Source: Brachionus manjavacas (Eukaryota; Rotifera; Eurotatoria; Ploima; Brachionidae). From it: 64,000 nt of DNA. The notes under the pieces were generated by a model, which saw nothing but the letters and a program-made list of their open reading frames with translations, was not told the origin of the DNA and did no database searches. The stretch lies in assembly GCA_019054805.1 (NCBI GenBank), contig JAHQIY010000006.1:3472001-3536000 (forward strand). The letters are read 5' to 3'. The position numbers and the translations under genes are program-made. Below, piece by piece: positions 24,155 to 34,418 of the stretch; the first letter of the stretch is position 1; each line of letters begins with the position of its first letter.

Positions 24155-25845
24155 GTTTATTTAAAAAATTTCAGCTAAAGCCAACTAATCAAGCCAAAAG
24201 TTCATTCACATACATTATCCTAACATCTGTCAATACATTAAAGCACAATGTTCGATCATTAAATTTTACAAAAGCTTCAAATGAATCCCTATTCTATAAC
24301 CAACGAATATTTTTAGATCTTCGGCAAAAATTTCAAAATTTAAATTTCAAGAAATTATTCATCACAGAATCCAAGTCGAATAATAAGATAAAGCTTATGA
24401 AAACTTCTACGGCAATAGCCACACTTTGCCGACAAAATAACCAATACACCAAGCGCATTAGACTATCCAATGGTACCAAGGCGCCTCATAGTAAAATTTT
24501 CGATCTAAATAAAAAAATGAACCTTAAAGCCAAGGCAATGATTGAGAATTTTTTATCTATATACAAAAATTTTATGCTAAGGATTCAAAATTACAAGTTT
24601 AAAACTGAAGTATTTGGCTTTTTTAACCGCAAAAACTTTGCCTCTCTTTCAGCAATGGGCGGTCTATTTACTTGGGAAGAGTATAAACTATCTGACAATG
24701 ACATAAAACATGAAGTATACGAAATGATGAATCTTTTTGACGCTTATTCTGAAAAGGAAAACGCTCAGGAGACAAACAAAACACTGCACAAGGTAACAAT
24801 AGATTTTGAGGCTGCTCGGTCCATTGATAACAATGAATGGAAGTTGATCTATGATAAAAAAGACTTGATGATTTGGAGGCGCACTATAGTTTTGGAAAAT
24901 GATGACGATGATGATAAAGAAAATGAGGAAAAATCCAAGGAAGCCAAACCAAACTACGATCTGTTTGAATACAAAGTTTTGGGCCGATTTAATGACATAA
25001 CACCTCTGGAATTTTACCAAACTCAAATAGACTTGGAGTATCGAAAAGAGTGGGACTATCTGGCTGTATCCCTAGATATAATTAGCAAAGATCCGAGTAC
25101 GAGTACAGAATTAGTCAAGTGGATTATGAAATTTCCTTATCCCCTTAACCCTCGCAAATATGTTTATATAAGGCGATACTGCATCGACCCAGAAGCAAAA
25201 ATATTAATTTTAGTTTCTAAAAGTATCCCAAAAGTTAAACTTGATCCGGGTTTGATCGACCTTGCCGAATCAGCTGATCCGACCGAAAGCGAACAGAATC
25301 CCAAGGTAATTGATAATTTTCTCGAAAACCAAAATGAGAGTAAATATGTTCGTGTTACCAAATATGAATCAAATATTATTATTTTTCCACATGATGATTT
25401 TGATAGACCAGGTCTTTATTATGTTATTCAATATTATGATATAAATAAAGCTAAAATTCCGAAAATTGCTTACAAATGGATGGCTACTAGTGGTTTGCCG
25501 GATTATTTGGCAAAAGTTCACAAAGCCGCATTGCAACTCAAAAAAAGAAATGAAAGAGAAAATGTTGATGAGGAAAAATGTCTTTGGAATTACGAAAAAA
25601 TAAATTTAAATGAAAAGTTTGAAGTGGAGGAAATTGTAGAGTCGGGTACAGAGACAACGAATAATGAAAATTCATCTGCTGATGAAGCCGAAGAATTGAG
25701 TACTTTAAGCAGTCAAGCTGAAAATAAAGTTGTTGATAGTGTTTTAGAGAAAAAAGAATTCGAATCGAAATTGTTTTTCCTAAATGAGCAAGATTTGAAT
25801 GCATTTTTCTCCGAGCATGAACCTCATCCGGTATTTTACAATTAA
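24151..25845 (+). CDS. STARD7: StAR-related lipid-transfer protein, STARD7 type
   Basis: A single exon of 564 residues. Residues about 227-455 are a START lipid-binding domain of the STARD7/PC-TP branch. Diagnostic pieces are WKLIYDKKDLMIWRR, TPLEFYQTQIDLEYRKEWD, KWIMKFPYPLNPRKYVYIRRY, ESNIIIFPHDDFD and the final helix WMATSGLPDYLAKVHKAAL. STARD7 carries phosphatidylcholine to mitochondria. The first 15 residues after the ATG are basic and hydrophobic (MSLFKKFQLK), as in a mitochondrial targeting sequence, and a long basic low-complexity region follows. Two acidic insertions relative to the family are present, an Asp/Glu run near 245-260 and a loop near 370-400. The C-terminal 75 residues are acidic and disordered. 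The frame is open upstream only through a GTG at 24139, so the ATG at 24151 is chosen. Confidence 0.87.
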   Translation: MSLFKKFQLKPTNQAKSSFTYIILTSVNTLKHNVRSLNFTKASNESLFYNQRIFLDLRQKFQNLNFKKLFITESKSNNKIKLMKTSTAIATLCRQNNQYTKRIRLSNGTKAPHSKIFDLNKKMNLKAKAMIENFLSIYKNFMLRIQNYKFKTEVFGFFNRKNFASLSAMGGLFTWEEYKLSDNDIKHEVYEMMNLFDAYSEKENAQETNKTLHKVTIDFEAARSIDNNEWKLIYDKKDLMIWRRTIVLENDDDDDKENEEKSKEAKPNYDLFEYKVLGRFNDITPLEFYQTQIDLEYRKEWDYLAVSLDIISKDPSTSTELVKWIMKFPYPLNPRKYVYIRRYCIDPEAKILILVSKSIPKVKLDPGLIDLAESADPTESEQNPKVIDNFLENQNESKYVRVTKYESNIIIFPHDDFDRPGLYYVIQYYDINKAKIPKIAYKWMATSGLPDYLAKVHKAALQLKKRNERENVDEEKCLWNYEKINLNEKFEVEEIVESGTETTNNENSSADEAEELSTLSSQAENKVVDSVLEKKEFESKLFFLNEQDLNAFFSEHEPHPVFYN

Positions 25846-26279
25846 ATTGTTTTGTTTTTATCTCCAAATTTTTTTCATAATAAAAAAAACTCAGAAAAAT
25901 TTATGCTTTAAATCTTATTTTTGAAGTAAAAAAATATAGCTTTTAATCGCACAAGTTATACTAAGCCTTTTCTAGGTTTTGTGCAATTCAGGACAAAAGA
26001 ACAGAACAAAGTGTAAAAAAATTAAGAAGCCGTCCTATATTTATCAAACAAGTTGAATTTTGTGATTTATTTATCTTTTGTACATGTTTGCAAAAGATAT
26101 TCTCATCAAACTGAAGCATACTTTCGAGAATTAAAAACTCTTTGAACCCCTGAAGCGGAAATTTTTTTTTAACGTAACTAAAAATTTTCTAATTTTTGAA
26201 TCTTTTTCAAAAGCAAGAATGAAAAAAATTGAAAATTCTACTTATAAATTGCATTTATTAAAACTTTTTTGGCCTTTTC

Positions 26280-26440
26280 TGGTTTTACAAATATTTACAC
26301 AATTTTACGTAATTTTACGTTAATTAATGTAAATTTTCGTAAATTTACAATTTATTACAAAAGTCATTTTACGTAAATTTACCGAAATTGACGTAAATTT
26401 TGGTAAATTTACGTAGTTTTATGTAAAATTTGGTAAAATC
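26280..26440. repeat. Cluster of ACGTAA-type palindromic motifs
   Basis: Within about 150 bp the sequence TTTACGTAAATT and close variants occur at least five times in both orientations. Similar clusters recur at about 57520-57610 and 57900-58090. A weaker one sits inside each copy of the 2.79-kb duplication (38150-38200). The pattern suggests a shared repeat family or foldback sequence rather than chance. Confidence 0.45.
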
Positions 26441-26444
26441 CATT

Positions 26445-26692
26445 GTGCGAATCAACACCGTACGTCAGACTTTTCCACTTCATCAAGCATTGTTCCTAAT
26501 CAAATAACTCATAAAAACTACTTTCTTAATCAGTTAAGTCGTTTATATATATATGATAAAAAGCATTGGTCCTAGGAATGATCCTTGTGGAACACCACTT
26601 GCGACTTGTGTCCAAACCGAAACTAGTTTACGATTAGAAAGATATGTTTTTATCCAGTTGACTATTTTATTATCAAGACCATAGTTTTATAA
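26445..26692 (-). mobile_element. Decayed LINE reverse transcriptase fragment
   Basis: The minus strand encodes GLDNKIVNWIKTYLSNRKL and then VASGVPQGSFLGPMLFIIYI. The second block is the classic reverse-transcriptase block 4 of Jockey/CR1-type non-LTR elements. The frame is then lost at an AT dinucleotide run (26542-26554), after which IYKRLN-like reading should have been IYINDL. The rest of the palm, including the catalytic ADD, is not visible. It is a short dead fragment on the opposite strand to its neighbours STARD7 and vasa. Confidence 0.8.
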
Positions 26693-28110
26693 TCTAAGTT
26701 AGAGTATCTTCTTGAATTTTTTTTTAATTTCCCTAAAATTTGACGTAATTTATTATTATTATCAGATTTAGGAGAAAAATTGTCTTAAATAATCAATTTA
26801 AAATAAAGTGACCTCTACAATTAAAAAAAAATTCAATTATAAAAAAAAAGAAAATGAAAAAATTAGAATTTTTAAACGATGCACAATGTGGAGTAAAATG
26901 TTTTTAACGCCATTAGACAAAAATAAAAGCTATCTTATTTTTTGAAAATTTTATTAAAATTTTAATCAATTTAGATAAGCTTTCAAACTAAGGAAAATTG
27001 GTAATTCAAATGCTTCCTTGATTTAATTTAAAAGTTTTATACTAAATATATATTTGTGGGTTTATTTAGATGAGGTGAAATAATTGTATGACTTCTCTTA
27101 ATGGTTTGAATATTCGATTGGTAGATATGCAGCACTAAACTTGATCAGATGTCAAAGTCAACCTGAAAAAAAAACACACACTATTTTAGTCACTATATCA
27201 AATTACTTGAAAAATATTTTTGTGACCAAAGTATAAGATCGTTTACAAGAAAAGATTGATGCCTATTTTTAATATTCTGTTTACAGAATCAAAAACAAAA
27301 AAATGATAAATATTTGATGCATGAATAAAAATTTTTTAAAACAAAAAAATATTAAAAAATTTATTCTGCTGAAACAATGATACTAATCTTGTTAGACATA
27401 TTAGATGCTTCTATTCACAAAAAAAAATGCTTTGTCCAAGAAAATTTCTGTTGATTATCTGGGCGCATTATTAAAAAGATCAAAAAATAAATATAACAAG
27501 TAAATAAAATTTATTCTTTTTTAAATTAAAAATTATGGGATAAAATAAACCATGTTAATTGTATTCAAGAGAGAAAATAGTTGGAACAGACAGACAGTTT
27601 TTTTTCATTCAACGAACCTAAATTTTAAGATTTAATCAGAAACGATTTTGGCTTCATATATTTTGTCAAAAATATAAAATTTTTGATTTTTAAATTTTTT
27701 TGAGACATTTTACTGAGAATTTAAATTTTACTTAAAATAAAACGCTTTTTAATTAAAGTTTTATTATAATAGTATCTCAACAAATTCATAGTTTACTTAA
27801 TTCATTTAATTTTAACTCAAAAGATTGGTCTGTTGAAAATATGATTTACGGAGACTTGCTTACGCGACTTGCTTGCTAATGCATAATTTTAAAAAAAGCT
27901 GCATGTGAATCCTCTTCATACAAATGAACAAGCTTTATTAATGCTTACTGCAGTCATGAGGGTTCAAGAATTTTATTGTTTAAATTTAGTTTAAACCAGC
28001 TTATTTCTCCAACTAGACTCAAATTCTATCTAAAATTACAATTAAAAGGAAAATCGTTTCATTGAAAAAATTTAAAATAATTTTTTAGATAAATAATCCA
28101 TCGAAATAAA
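26693..28110. other. Intergenic upstream of vasa
   Basis: AT-rich with no supported gene. A slightly GC-richer patch at 27845-27960 contains the near-repeat GACTTGCTTACGCGACTTGC. The last 300 bp presumably holds the vasa promoter and 5-prime UTR; no specific element is recognisable. Confidence 0.45.
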
Positions 28111-30648
28111 ATGGAAGAAAATTGGGAAAATGAACTTAAATTCGAGACTTCTACTGCATTGAAGCCAAAAGAAGAAAATTTTGAGTTTGGAGAAAAAAAA
28201 ACTGAAAACTTTCCCAAACGTCCTTCTGGAAGAGGCCGTCCTAACTTTATCAAACAAGTTGAATTGAAAAAACCAGGAAAATTGGACGAAAACAACAACG
28301 AAGAAGAAGAGAAGCAAACATTTGGTTTTGGTAAAGAAGAAAGTACTGAATCGAATGAGCAAAAACTGAACGCCGATGATGGCGAACAAAAAAGCTTTGG
28401 ATCTGTTCGTCGAACCGAAGAAAGTGAAGAAAACTGGAATGGATTCAAAAATCAAGATGAAAACTCGGAATCTAATGAACGCAAGGGATTCAGTAGTTTT
28501 AAAAGAAACAATGAGTCTGAAAATGGAGAAAGAAAACCATTCCAAAAATTCGACAATGATAGAAATTTTAGTAGAAGAAACCAAGAAAATGGTGATGGAG
28601 AAAATCGCGGTTTTAAATTCGGAAATAGAGATGGAAATGAAAATGGTGAAAGAAGAAGCTTTAATAAAGGCTTTGGAAATAGAGATGGAAATGAAAATGG
28701 TGATGGAGAAAGAAGAAGCTTTAATAAAGGCTTTGGAAATAGAGATGGCAATGAAAATGGTGATGGAGAAAGAAGAGGATTTAGTAGACGAAATAATGGA
28801 GATCAAAGTGATGATCGAAGGCCATTTAACCGAAGAAATAATGAAAATGGCGACGGAGAAAGAAGAAGCTTTAATAAAGGCTTTGGAAATAGAGATGGAA
28901 ATGAAAATGGTGATGGAGAAAGAAGAAGCTTTAATAAAGGCTTTGGAAATAGAGATGGCAATGAAAATGGTGATGGAGAAAGAAGAGGATTTAGTAGACG
29001 AAATAATGGAGATCAAAGTGATGATCGAAGGCCATTTAACCGAAGAAATAATGAAAATGGCGACGGAGAAAGAAGAAGCTTTAATAAAGGCTTTGGAAAT
29101 AGAGATGAAAATGGTGAAAGGGGACAGTCGAGAAAACGAGATGGTCAAAATGAAGGTTTTGGAAATGATGCCAGTAAAGCCGAAAATGAACCAGTTAAAA
29201 AAGAAAAATATATACCTACTGATGTCGAGGAAACCGAAGAGACCCTGTTCACTACCGTCGCTGCTGGTGTTAATTTTGATAAACAAATTGAAATAAAAGC
29301 TGATTTATCTGGTAATAGCAGCGAAGAAATTAAGCCAATAATCTCTTTTGATGAGGCTAATTTTTCTGAATTGTTACTTGAAAATATTAACAAAACTAAG
29401 TATAAGAGACCAACTGCAGTCCAAAAATACTCCATTCCAATTATTCTCCAAAGAAGAGACCTGATGGCGTGTGCCCAGACTGGTTCTGGCAAAACAGCCG
29501 CTTTCGTTCTTCCAATATTAAAAAATATTCTCGAAGATGGAATCGAGTCGAGTCAATTGAGCGCCATTCAACAACCGCAAGCATTAATTCTCTCTCCCAC
29601 ACGTGAATTGGCTTTGCAAATTTTTCATGAATGCAAAAAGTTCAGTCACGGCTCGATCATTCAGACTCAAATTTTATACGGTGGTGTTTACTTTGGCTTT
29701 CAAATGGGCCAAGTTGAAAAAGGCTGCAATATTCTGGTGGCCACGCCGGGCCGTCTTTTGCATGTCATTGAAACCAACAAAATAAGCTTGGAAAAAGTAA
29801 AGTATTTTGTGCTTGACGAAGCGGACCGCATGCTGGACATGGGCTTCGAAAAAGCGGTCAGAGATATTTTAAAAAAAGGAAAAGTAAAAGAGAAAAGTGA
29901 CCGATGCACGTTCATGTTTTCGGCTACTTTTCCTGGCGAGATTCAAAAATTGGCCCAGGACTTTTTAAATGACTACTTGTTTCTGGCAGTGGGTCAAATT
30001 GGTGGAGCTAACACAGATGTTGAACAATCTGTCCACAAAGTGACCAAATTTGAAAAAAGAGATAAGTGCATTGAAATTTTGGATCAAATCGGAAATGAAA
30101 GAACCATGATTTTTGTTGAGCACAAAAAAGAGGCCGATGTCAACGCGTTCTTCCTCATTCAGAAAGGCTATCCGGCCACTTCGATTCACGGTGACCGACT
30201 CCAGTCACAAAGAGAATCTGCTCTGAGAGAATTTAAAAATGGCTCAAAGAATATTCTAGTTTGTACGGCAGTAGCAGCCCGTGGCTTAGATATAGAAAAA
30301 GTTAATCATGTCATTAATTTTGATATGCCATCAACCATAGATGAATATGTGCACAGAATTGGTAGGACTGGTAGATGCGGAAATTTGGGCAAGTCGATCA
30401 GTTTTTTCGATCCTGAAAATGAGAATGATCAAAAGCTAGCTCGACCGTTGGTGCGCATTTTGTCACAGGCTGGACAGAATGTTCCCGAATGGCTTAGTTC
30501 ATTTAGTGAACATTCGGTGGTAAATTCTTCCAGTACCAATGCACGCGCCACTGATCTAAGAAGTAAATTTGATCGAATGTCAGTCGAATCTAAACCAAGT
30601 GCTTTTTCGGCTCCTTCTGCTGAGGCAGAAGAGGAATCATGGGATTAA
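28111..30648 (+). CDS. DDX4: Vasa-type DEAD-box RNA helicase
   Basis: A single exon of 845 residues. The N-terminal 340 residues are disordered, rich in Gly, Asn, Asp and Arg, and contain a perfect-looking higher-order repeat. The helicase core follows: Q motif YKRPTAVQKYSIPI (about 431), Walker A AQTGSGKT (455-462), PTRELALQ, GG, TPGR, DEAD (569-572), SAT (604-606), then TSIHGDRLQSQRE, ARGLD (723-727) and HRIGRTGR (748-755). Vasa rather than DDX3 is indicated by AAGVNFDKQIEIKADLSG before the core, IGGANTDVEQ after SAT, and the acidic C-terminus ending in EESWD, since a terminal Trp-Asp is a vasa hallmark. Vasa unwinds RNA in germ granules and supports piRNA amplification and germline translation. 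No CCHC zinc knuckles are present. Confidence 0.9.
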   Translation: MEENWENELKFETSTALKPKEENFEFGEKKTENFPKRPSGRGRPNFIKQVELKKPGKLDENNNEEEEKQTFGFGKEESTESNEQKLNADDGEQKSFGSVRRTEESEENWNGFKNQDENSESNERKGFSSFKRNNESENGERKPFQKFDNDRNFSRRNQENGDGENRGFKFGNRDGNENGERRSFNKGFGNRDGNENGDGERRSFNKGFGNRDGNENGDGERRGFSRRNNGDQSDDRRPFNRRNNENGDGERRSFNKGFGNRDGNENGDGERRSFNKGFGNRDGNENGDGERRGFSRRNNGDQSDDRRPFNRRNNENGDGERRSFNKGFGNRDENGERGQSRKRDGQNEGFGNDASKAENEPVKKEKYIPTDVEETEETLFTTVAAGVNFDKQIEIKADLSGNSSEEIKPIISFDEANFSELLLENINKTKYKRPTAVQKYSIPIILQRRDLMACAQTGSGKTAAFVLPILKNILEDGIESSQLSAIQQPQALILSPTRELALQIFHECKKFSHGSIIQTQILYGGVYFGFQMGQVEKGCNILVATPGRLLHVIETNKISLEKVKYFVLDEADRMLDMGFEKAVRDILKKGKVKEKSDRCTFMFSATFPGEIQKLAQDFLNDYLFLAVGQIGGANTDVEQSVHKVTKFEKRDKCIEILDQIGNERTMIFVEHKKEADVNAFFLIQKGYPATSIHGDRLQSQRESALREFKNGSKNILVCTAVAARGLDIEKVNHVINFDMPSTIDEYVHRIGRTGRCGNLGKSISFFDPENENDQKLARPLVRILSQAGQNVPEWLSSFSEHSVVNSSSTNARATDLRSKFDRMSVESKPSAFSAPSAEAEEESWD
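28651..29115 (+). repeat. 210-bp higher-order repeat inside vasa
   Basis: The sequence AGAAGAAGCTTTAATAAAGG starts at 28651, 28711, 28861, 28921 and 29071. The 60-bp subrepeat therefore pairs up inside a 210-bp (70-residue) unit that is repeated twice and begins a third time. The two full units are almost identical at the DNA level, which implies very recent expansion or gene conversion. Being a multiple of three, the unit keeps the frame. It encodes RSFNKGFGNRDGNENGDGER-type and RGFSRRNNGDQ-type peptides. Confidence 0.9.
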
Positions 30649-31034
30649 ATTTGGTTGATTGTTTTTTTTAAAGATTTAGGATTCGATCATGTTTATAATT
30701 AATTTTGTAACTAATACTATTTGTAATTTAAACATTTGTTTTTTTGGTTTTTTTTTGTTTAAAAAAATTTTTGTAAATTTACCGGCAAAAATTTCCATTC
30801 TAAATTTTTTTGTTAAAATTTATATTCTTGTTTTTCTTGAAAAACTTTCAAAGATTAATTTAAATAAATGTTTGCTAATTTAAAATAAATTTCATAAAAA
30901 ATCAGAAACTTTAATTCAAAAAAGATCAGTTCAAAGCTTATGAAAAATGATTTGAATAAATTTGATTTTTTGTTTCTAGAAATTAGTTAGAAATTCTTTT
31001 TTTATCCATTATTAATGGAATATTGTTGATGAAA
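30649..31034. other. 3-prime flank of vasa, no gene seen
   Basis: AT-rich sequence with possible polyadenylation signals (AATAAA-like at 30863 and 30885). A short 64-codon frame at 30689-30883 is T-rich and probably chance. Confidence 0.4.
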
Positions 31035-31284
31035 AGACTCTTATACAATTTTTTTTCTTAAAGCAAAGTTGACTTTGACTTTTGACCAACTCTTTTAATT
31101 TAAACTGTAAATCAAGTGTTGACCAAATGATCATTTTTGTCCTTAATCAATTGTAATTGACTCTTATTTAAATTTTTTTTTCCTAAAGCAAAGTTGACTT
31201 TGACTTTTGACCAACTCTTTTAATTTAAACTGTAAATCAAGTGTTGACCAAATGATCATTTTTGTCCTTAATCAATTGTAACAA
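31035..31284. repeat. 125-bp tandem duplication
   Basis: Two adjacent copies offset by exactly 125 bp share the stretch from TAAAGCAAAGTTGACTTTGA to ATCAATTGTAA (31059-31155 and 31184-31280) without visible differences. The spacer between them diverges slightly. Non-coding; probably a replication-slippage or unequal-exchange product. Confidence 0.85.
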
Positions 31285-31722
31285 AAAAATCCAGTTTTTT
31301 AACTATAAAACTAAATATTTTGTCTTGGATTTGTTATCACGTTATTTTTAATTCTTTCTAACATAATCGTAAAGATCACCCAAACAATTATTTTTTCATT
31401 GGAATTTCTGGATATTTAGCTATGTTAAAAAAATTTGCATCTTTTGAGAAAAACATTGACAAGATTATTAACGAGAATGACCATGGTTTGCTATTAAGCC
31501 TTTTTCATTGAAAAAACTGGCTAATCTTGTTTAATTGAAAAAAAAATGTTCGCTCGATTAGAAATTTAAATTGTAAATAAATTTAATGTTTTTTTAAGGA
31601 AAAAATAATACATTATGACACTGCTAGTTTTTAAAAGTCACAGAGAAAATTAATTAAATTTTTATTTTATTTGATGGTTTTTAGTAAAAGTAAGTTATAA
31701 AAATTAAGTGTATTAATATTTG

Positions 31723-32734
31723 GGTTAATTTTTTGTATTTGAATTACGAAATGTATCCAATGCTGAAATAACATTGAAAAAGCGTGATGTTTCAAATATT
31801 TTTTTCAGTTTCAAAAAAAAATAATTTCAAGTTGAAATTGCAAGCATTTTCATATTTGAAATTAAGCTCTTTAGTCAAATAGAATGAATTTGATTTTTAA
31901 TTGAAAATTCGTAAAAAATGAGATTGAAAATTCTTTTTTTTAACTTTTAAATAATTTATTTATTTATTTGTTTATCTGTGCCGAGCTTATGCTTCTTTAG
32001 AATAAAAAAAAATTAAAAAAAAAAGATAAATAATTTATTTAGATTAAAATTTATCAATCTTTGAAAAATTCGGTCTAGTGGGTTATGCGAAAAATTCTTG
32101 TTATCAGGTTTTATAAACTATTAGTTCACCCATTTTTTTTTCACGTTAAGGTGAACCAAAATAGAATTAGGTGAACAATTTTTAGATTATGTGAACAAAT
32201 TGAATAAAGCTATTTAATAGATTGCCTAGTTCTCGAAACTTATATAAAAATAAACAATTAGAGTTGATAATTTTTTTGTTTTTTTTTTAATTATTTTTTT
32301 TTCTATATTAATTAATATTTTAATAGCTTTTTACAAATAGATGAAAAAATTTCAAAAAAGGTGAACAACTTTAAGATTAGGTGAACTAATAGTTCATAAA
32401 ACATGAGAACAAGAATTGTTCCAGTAATAGGTAAACCTCAGTTTACCTCAATTTGTTTTTTTAGACTTTCGTTTGATGCATTTTAACAAAAACTTAATTT
32501 ATAAAAAAAGTAAAACAGAGCATAGATAGTTTCTAAAAATATTATCTAACGACAAGCATATCACAAATCTAAAGTCAAAATTTATTAAAAAAAAAAAAAG
32601 TTTTCCATGCTTGAAATATTAACTTTAAAATTATTCTTATATTTGAAACTGAAAAAATATCTGAAACATCGCACTTTTTCAATATTATTTCAACATTGGA
32701 TACATTTCGTAATTCAAATACAAAAAATTAAACC
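31723..32734. mobile_element. Foldback-type element with long terminal inverted repeats
   Basis: The left end (from GGTTAATTTTTTGTATTTGA) is repeated as reverse complement at the right end (to 32734). Roughly 130 bp of each arm can be aligned by eye, with about nine in ten bases matching. A second inner pair of inverted segments (32095-32135 against 32380-32420, around AACTATTAGTTCAC) shows that much of the 1-kb unit is one imperfect palindrome centred near 32230-32255. There is no ORF. A related half-copy in the same orientation occurs at the right edge of the window. I call it a non-autonomous foldback/MITE-like DNA element; no target-site duplication is clear. Confidence 0.75.
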
Positions 32735-33053
32735 ATTTTAATTTGCATTTAAAAACTTATATGCGAGCGTAATTTCAGATCACAAAGATCACAAAGTTTT
32801 AAGTTTTAATTAATAATTTTTTTAAATTAATTAAAAATTTTTCGATACCCAATTAAATTTTATGTACTTATTTTTGATTTCTTTTATAATAAATTTAACA
32901 ATAAATACTCGAATAATGATTATTTTTTTAATAATCAATATAAATACTCATTTAATAATAATTCTTTATAAAAGATGATTTTGTGAAGTTCACTCTAAAA
33001 GAAAAGAACAAAATGTAAAAACATTTAATAATTTTTTTTCTAAAATTTTAAAA

Positions 33054-33201
33054 TTAGTTCTGTGAATACAACATGGTGCAACATTCAAAGTTGCATCAAC
33101 TGTAAAAGTCTTCTAATGGTGTGCTAAACTCTCCAAATTTAGCAGACCTTGATATTTGAAGCAACTTTGAATGTTGCACTATGTTGCATTTACAGAACTA
33201 A
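33054..33201. mobile_element. 148-bp MITE-like hairpin element
   Basis: Left arm 33054-33094 and right arm 33161-33201 are 41-bp inverted repeats with three mismatches (outer end TTAGTTCTGT, inner end CAACATTCAAAGTTGC). The 66-bp loop is unrelated. The size and arm quality are typical of a miniature inverted-repeat transposable element. No coding content and no obvious target duplication. Confidence 0.75.
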
Positions 33202-34418
33202 GTTTAGACCTTTATAAAAAAAGTTATTCAATTTTTTTTAAATTTTTTATATTCTTTTTATCATTTGTACTGAATTTCATAAAACCATAAAAGATCATAA
33301 ATTTAAAAATTCAAATTAGATGTAAAAAAAGTATTCAATCACTAAAAAAACATTTCAAAATATATTTGGATGATGTCATTAATGATTTACAGTCAAGAAT
33401 ATATGATCTCTTTACAGGAATATTTGGTTGTTAATAGATACAGATGAAATCGAAAAATAAATAAAATTTTATAACGACGCAAATACTGTTTTTGGAATAT
33501 AAATGAAATTAGAGAATAAACCATTAATAAATGGTTAAGTAATTCGAATTGATTAGCGAATTTTAAACACAATCTTAAATTTTTAATTGCTAAATTTTTA
33601 AAGAAGTTTATTTTATTGAGAAGATTATGGTTAATTAAAATCATTCAATTTAAGATTTTATAAATAAAACATTTTTCAAAAATTCGATTTTTTATCAAAA
33701 TAAATTTACGAGCCTTAATATTTAATGAATTCTTTAAAATATCTCAACAAAAAAAATTTATTGAAAATTTCTTGCATTCAAAAATATACAATATTTTTAG
33801 GCTTAAGAAAGAATCTTCTTTAAAAAATATCCTAAAAGATTGTCACATACAAAGCCATTTAAAAAAACTTTTGCGCACTGGAATACGGAACAGCTTGATG
33901 GCACTTCACATGTGTGAATATTTTTGGATATGTGAGCAAATACATGAGTAGAGTAGACGCAGATTTGATCAAAAATCAAAAGATTTTTAAGATAAATTTT
34001 TAATCTTGGCCATCTCTAGTTAGAATGCATTTTAACAGAATTGATCAGTGCAAAATAAATACTAGTAAAAACCATAAATATTTTAGTTAAAAGACTTCAA
34101 AAATATGACAGAGTACTAACATAGTATTTGAATCAAAAAACAAAATTTAAAAATATATTTTGATTTTATCTTTATTTTTAAATTTAATAAAATTTTAGAT
34201 TCTATTCAATTTTTACATTTTTTTTAAGAGGTTAAAATAAACTTAAGCGAAAAAAAGAAAAATATAAAGGAAAATTTCTCAAATACTGCAACAATAAAAT
34301 AACTAAAAAAGATAACATTTTAATTTAAACAAATATATTGGTTTATAAAAATGCCAAAAAAAACAAAAAAAAAACAATATACTGCCAAAAACGTACTTCA
34401 AAATTAAATTAATCATAG
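33202..34418. other. Intergenic, no gene seen
   Basis: AT-rich DNA. An 83-codon minus-strand frame at 33393-33644 has transposon-debris composition and no recognisable motif. A 14-bp perfect palindrome TTCACATGTGTGAA lies near 33906. The interval probably includes the 3-prime UTR of the BEN-domain gene. Confidence 0.4.

Noticed and set aside
28072..29286. 404-codon open frame antisense to the vasa repeats, and a 306-codon frame on the same strand in another phase
   Set aside because: Both arise because the in-frame repeat has no stops in several frames. Their composition is repetitive Ser/Ile/Phe or Glu/Met and they overlap the clearly homologous vasa frame.
33393..33644. 83-codon minus-strand frame between the MITE and the BEN gene
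   Set aside because: Leu/Ile/Lys/Phe-rich translation typical of AT-rich non-coding DNA.
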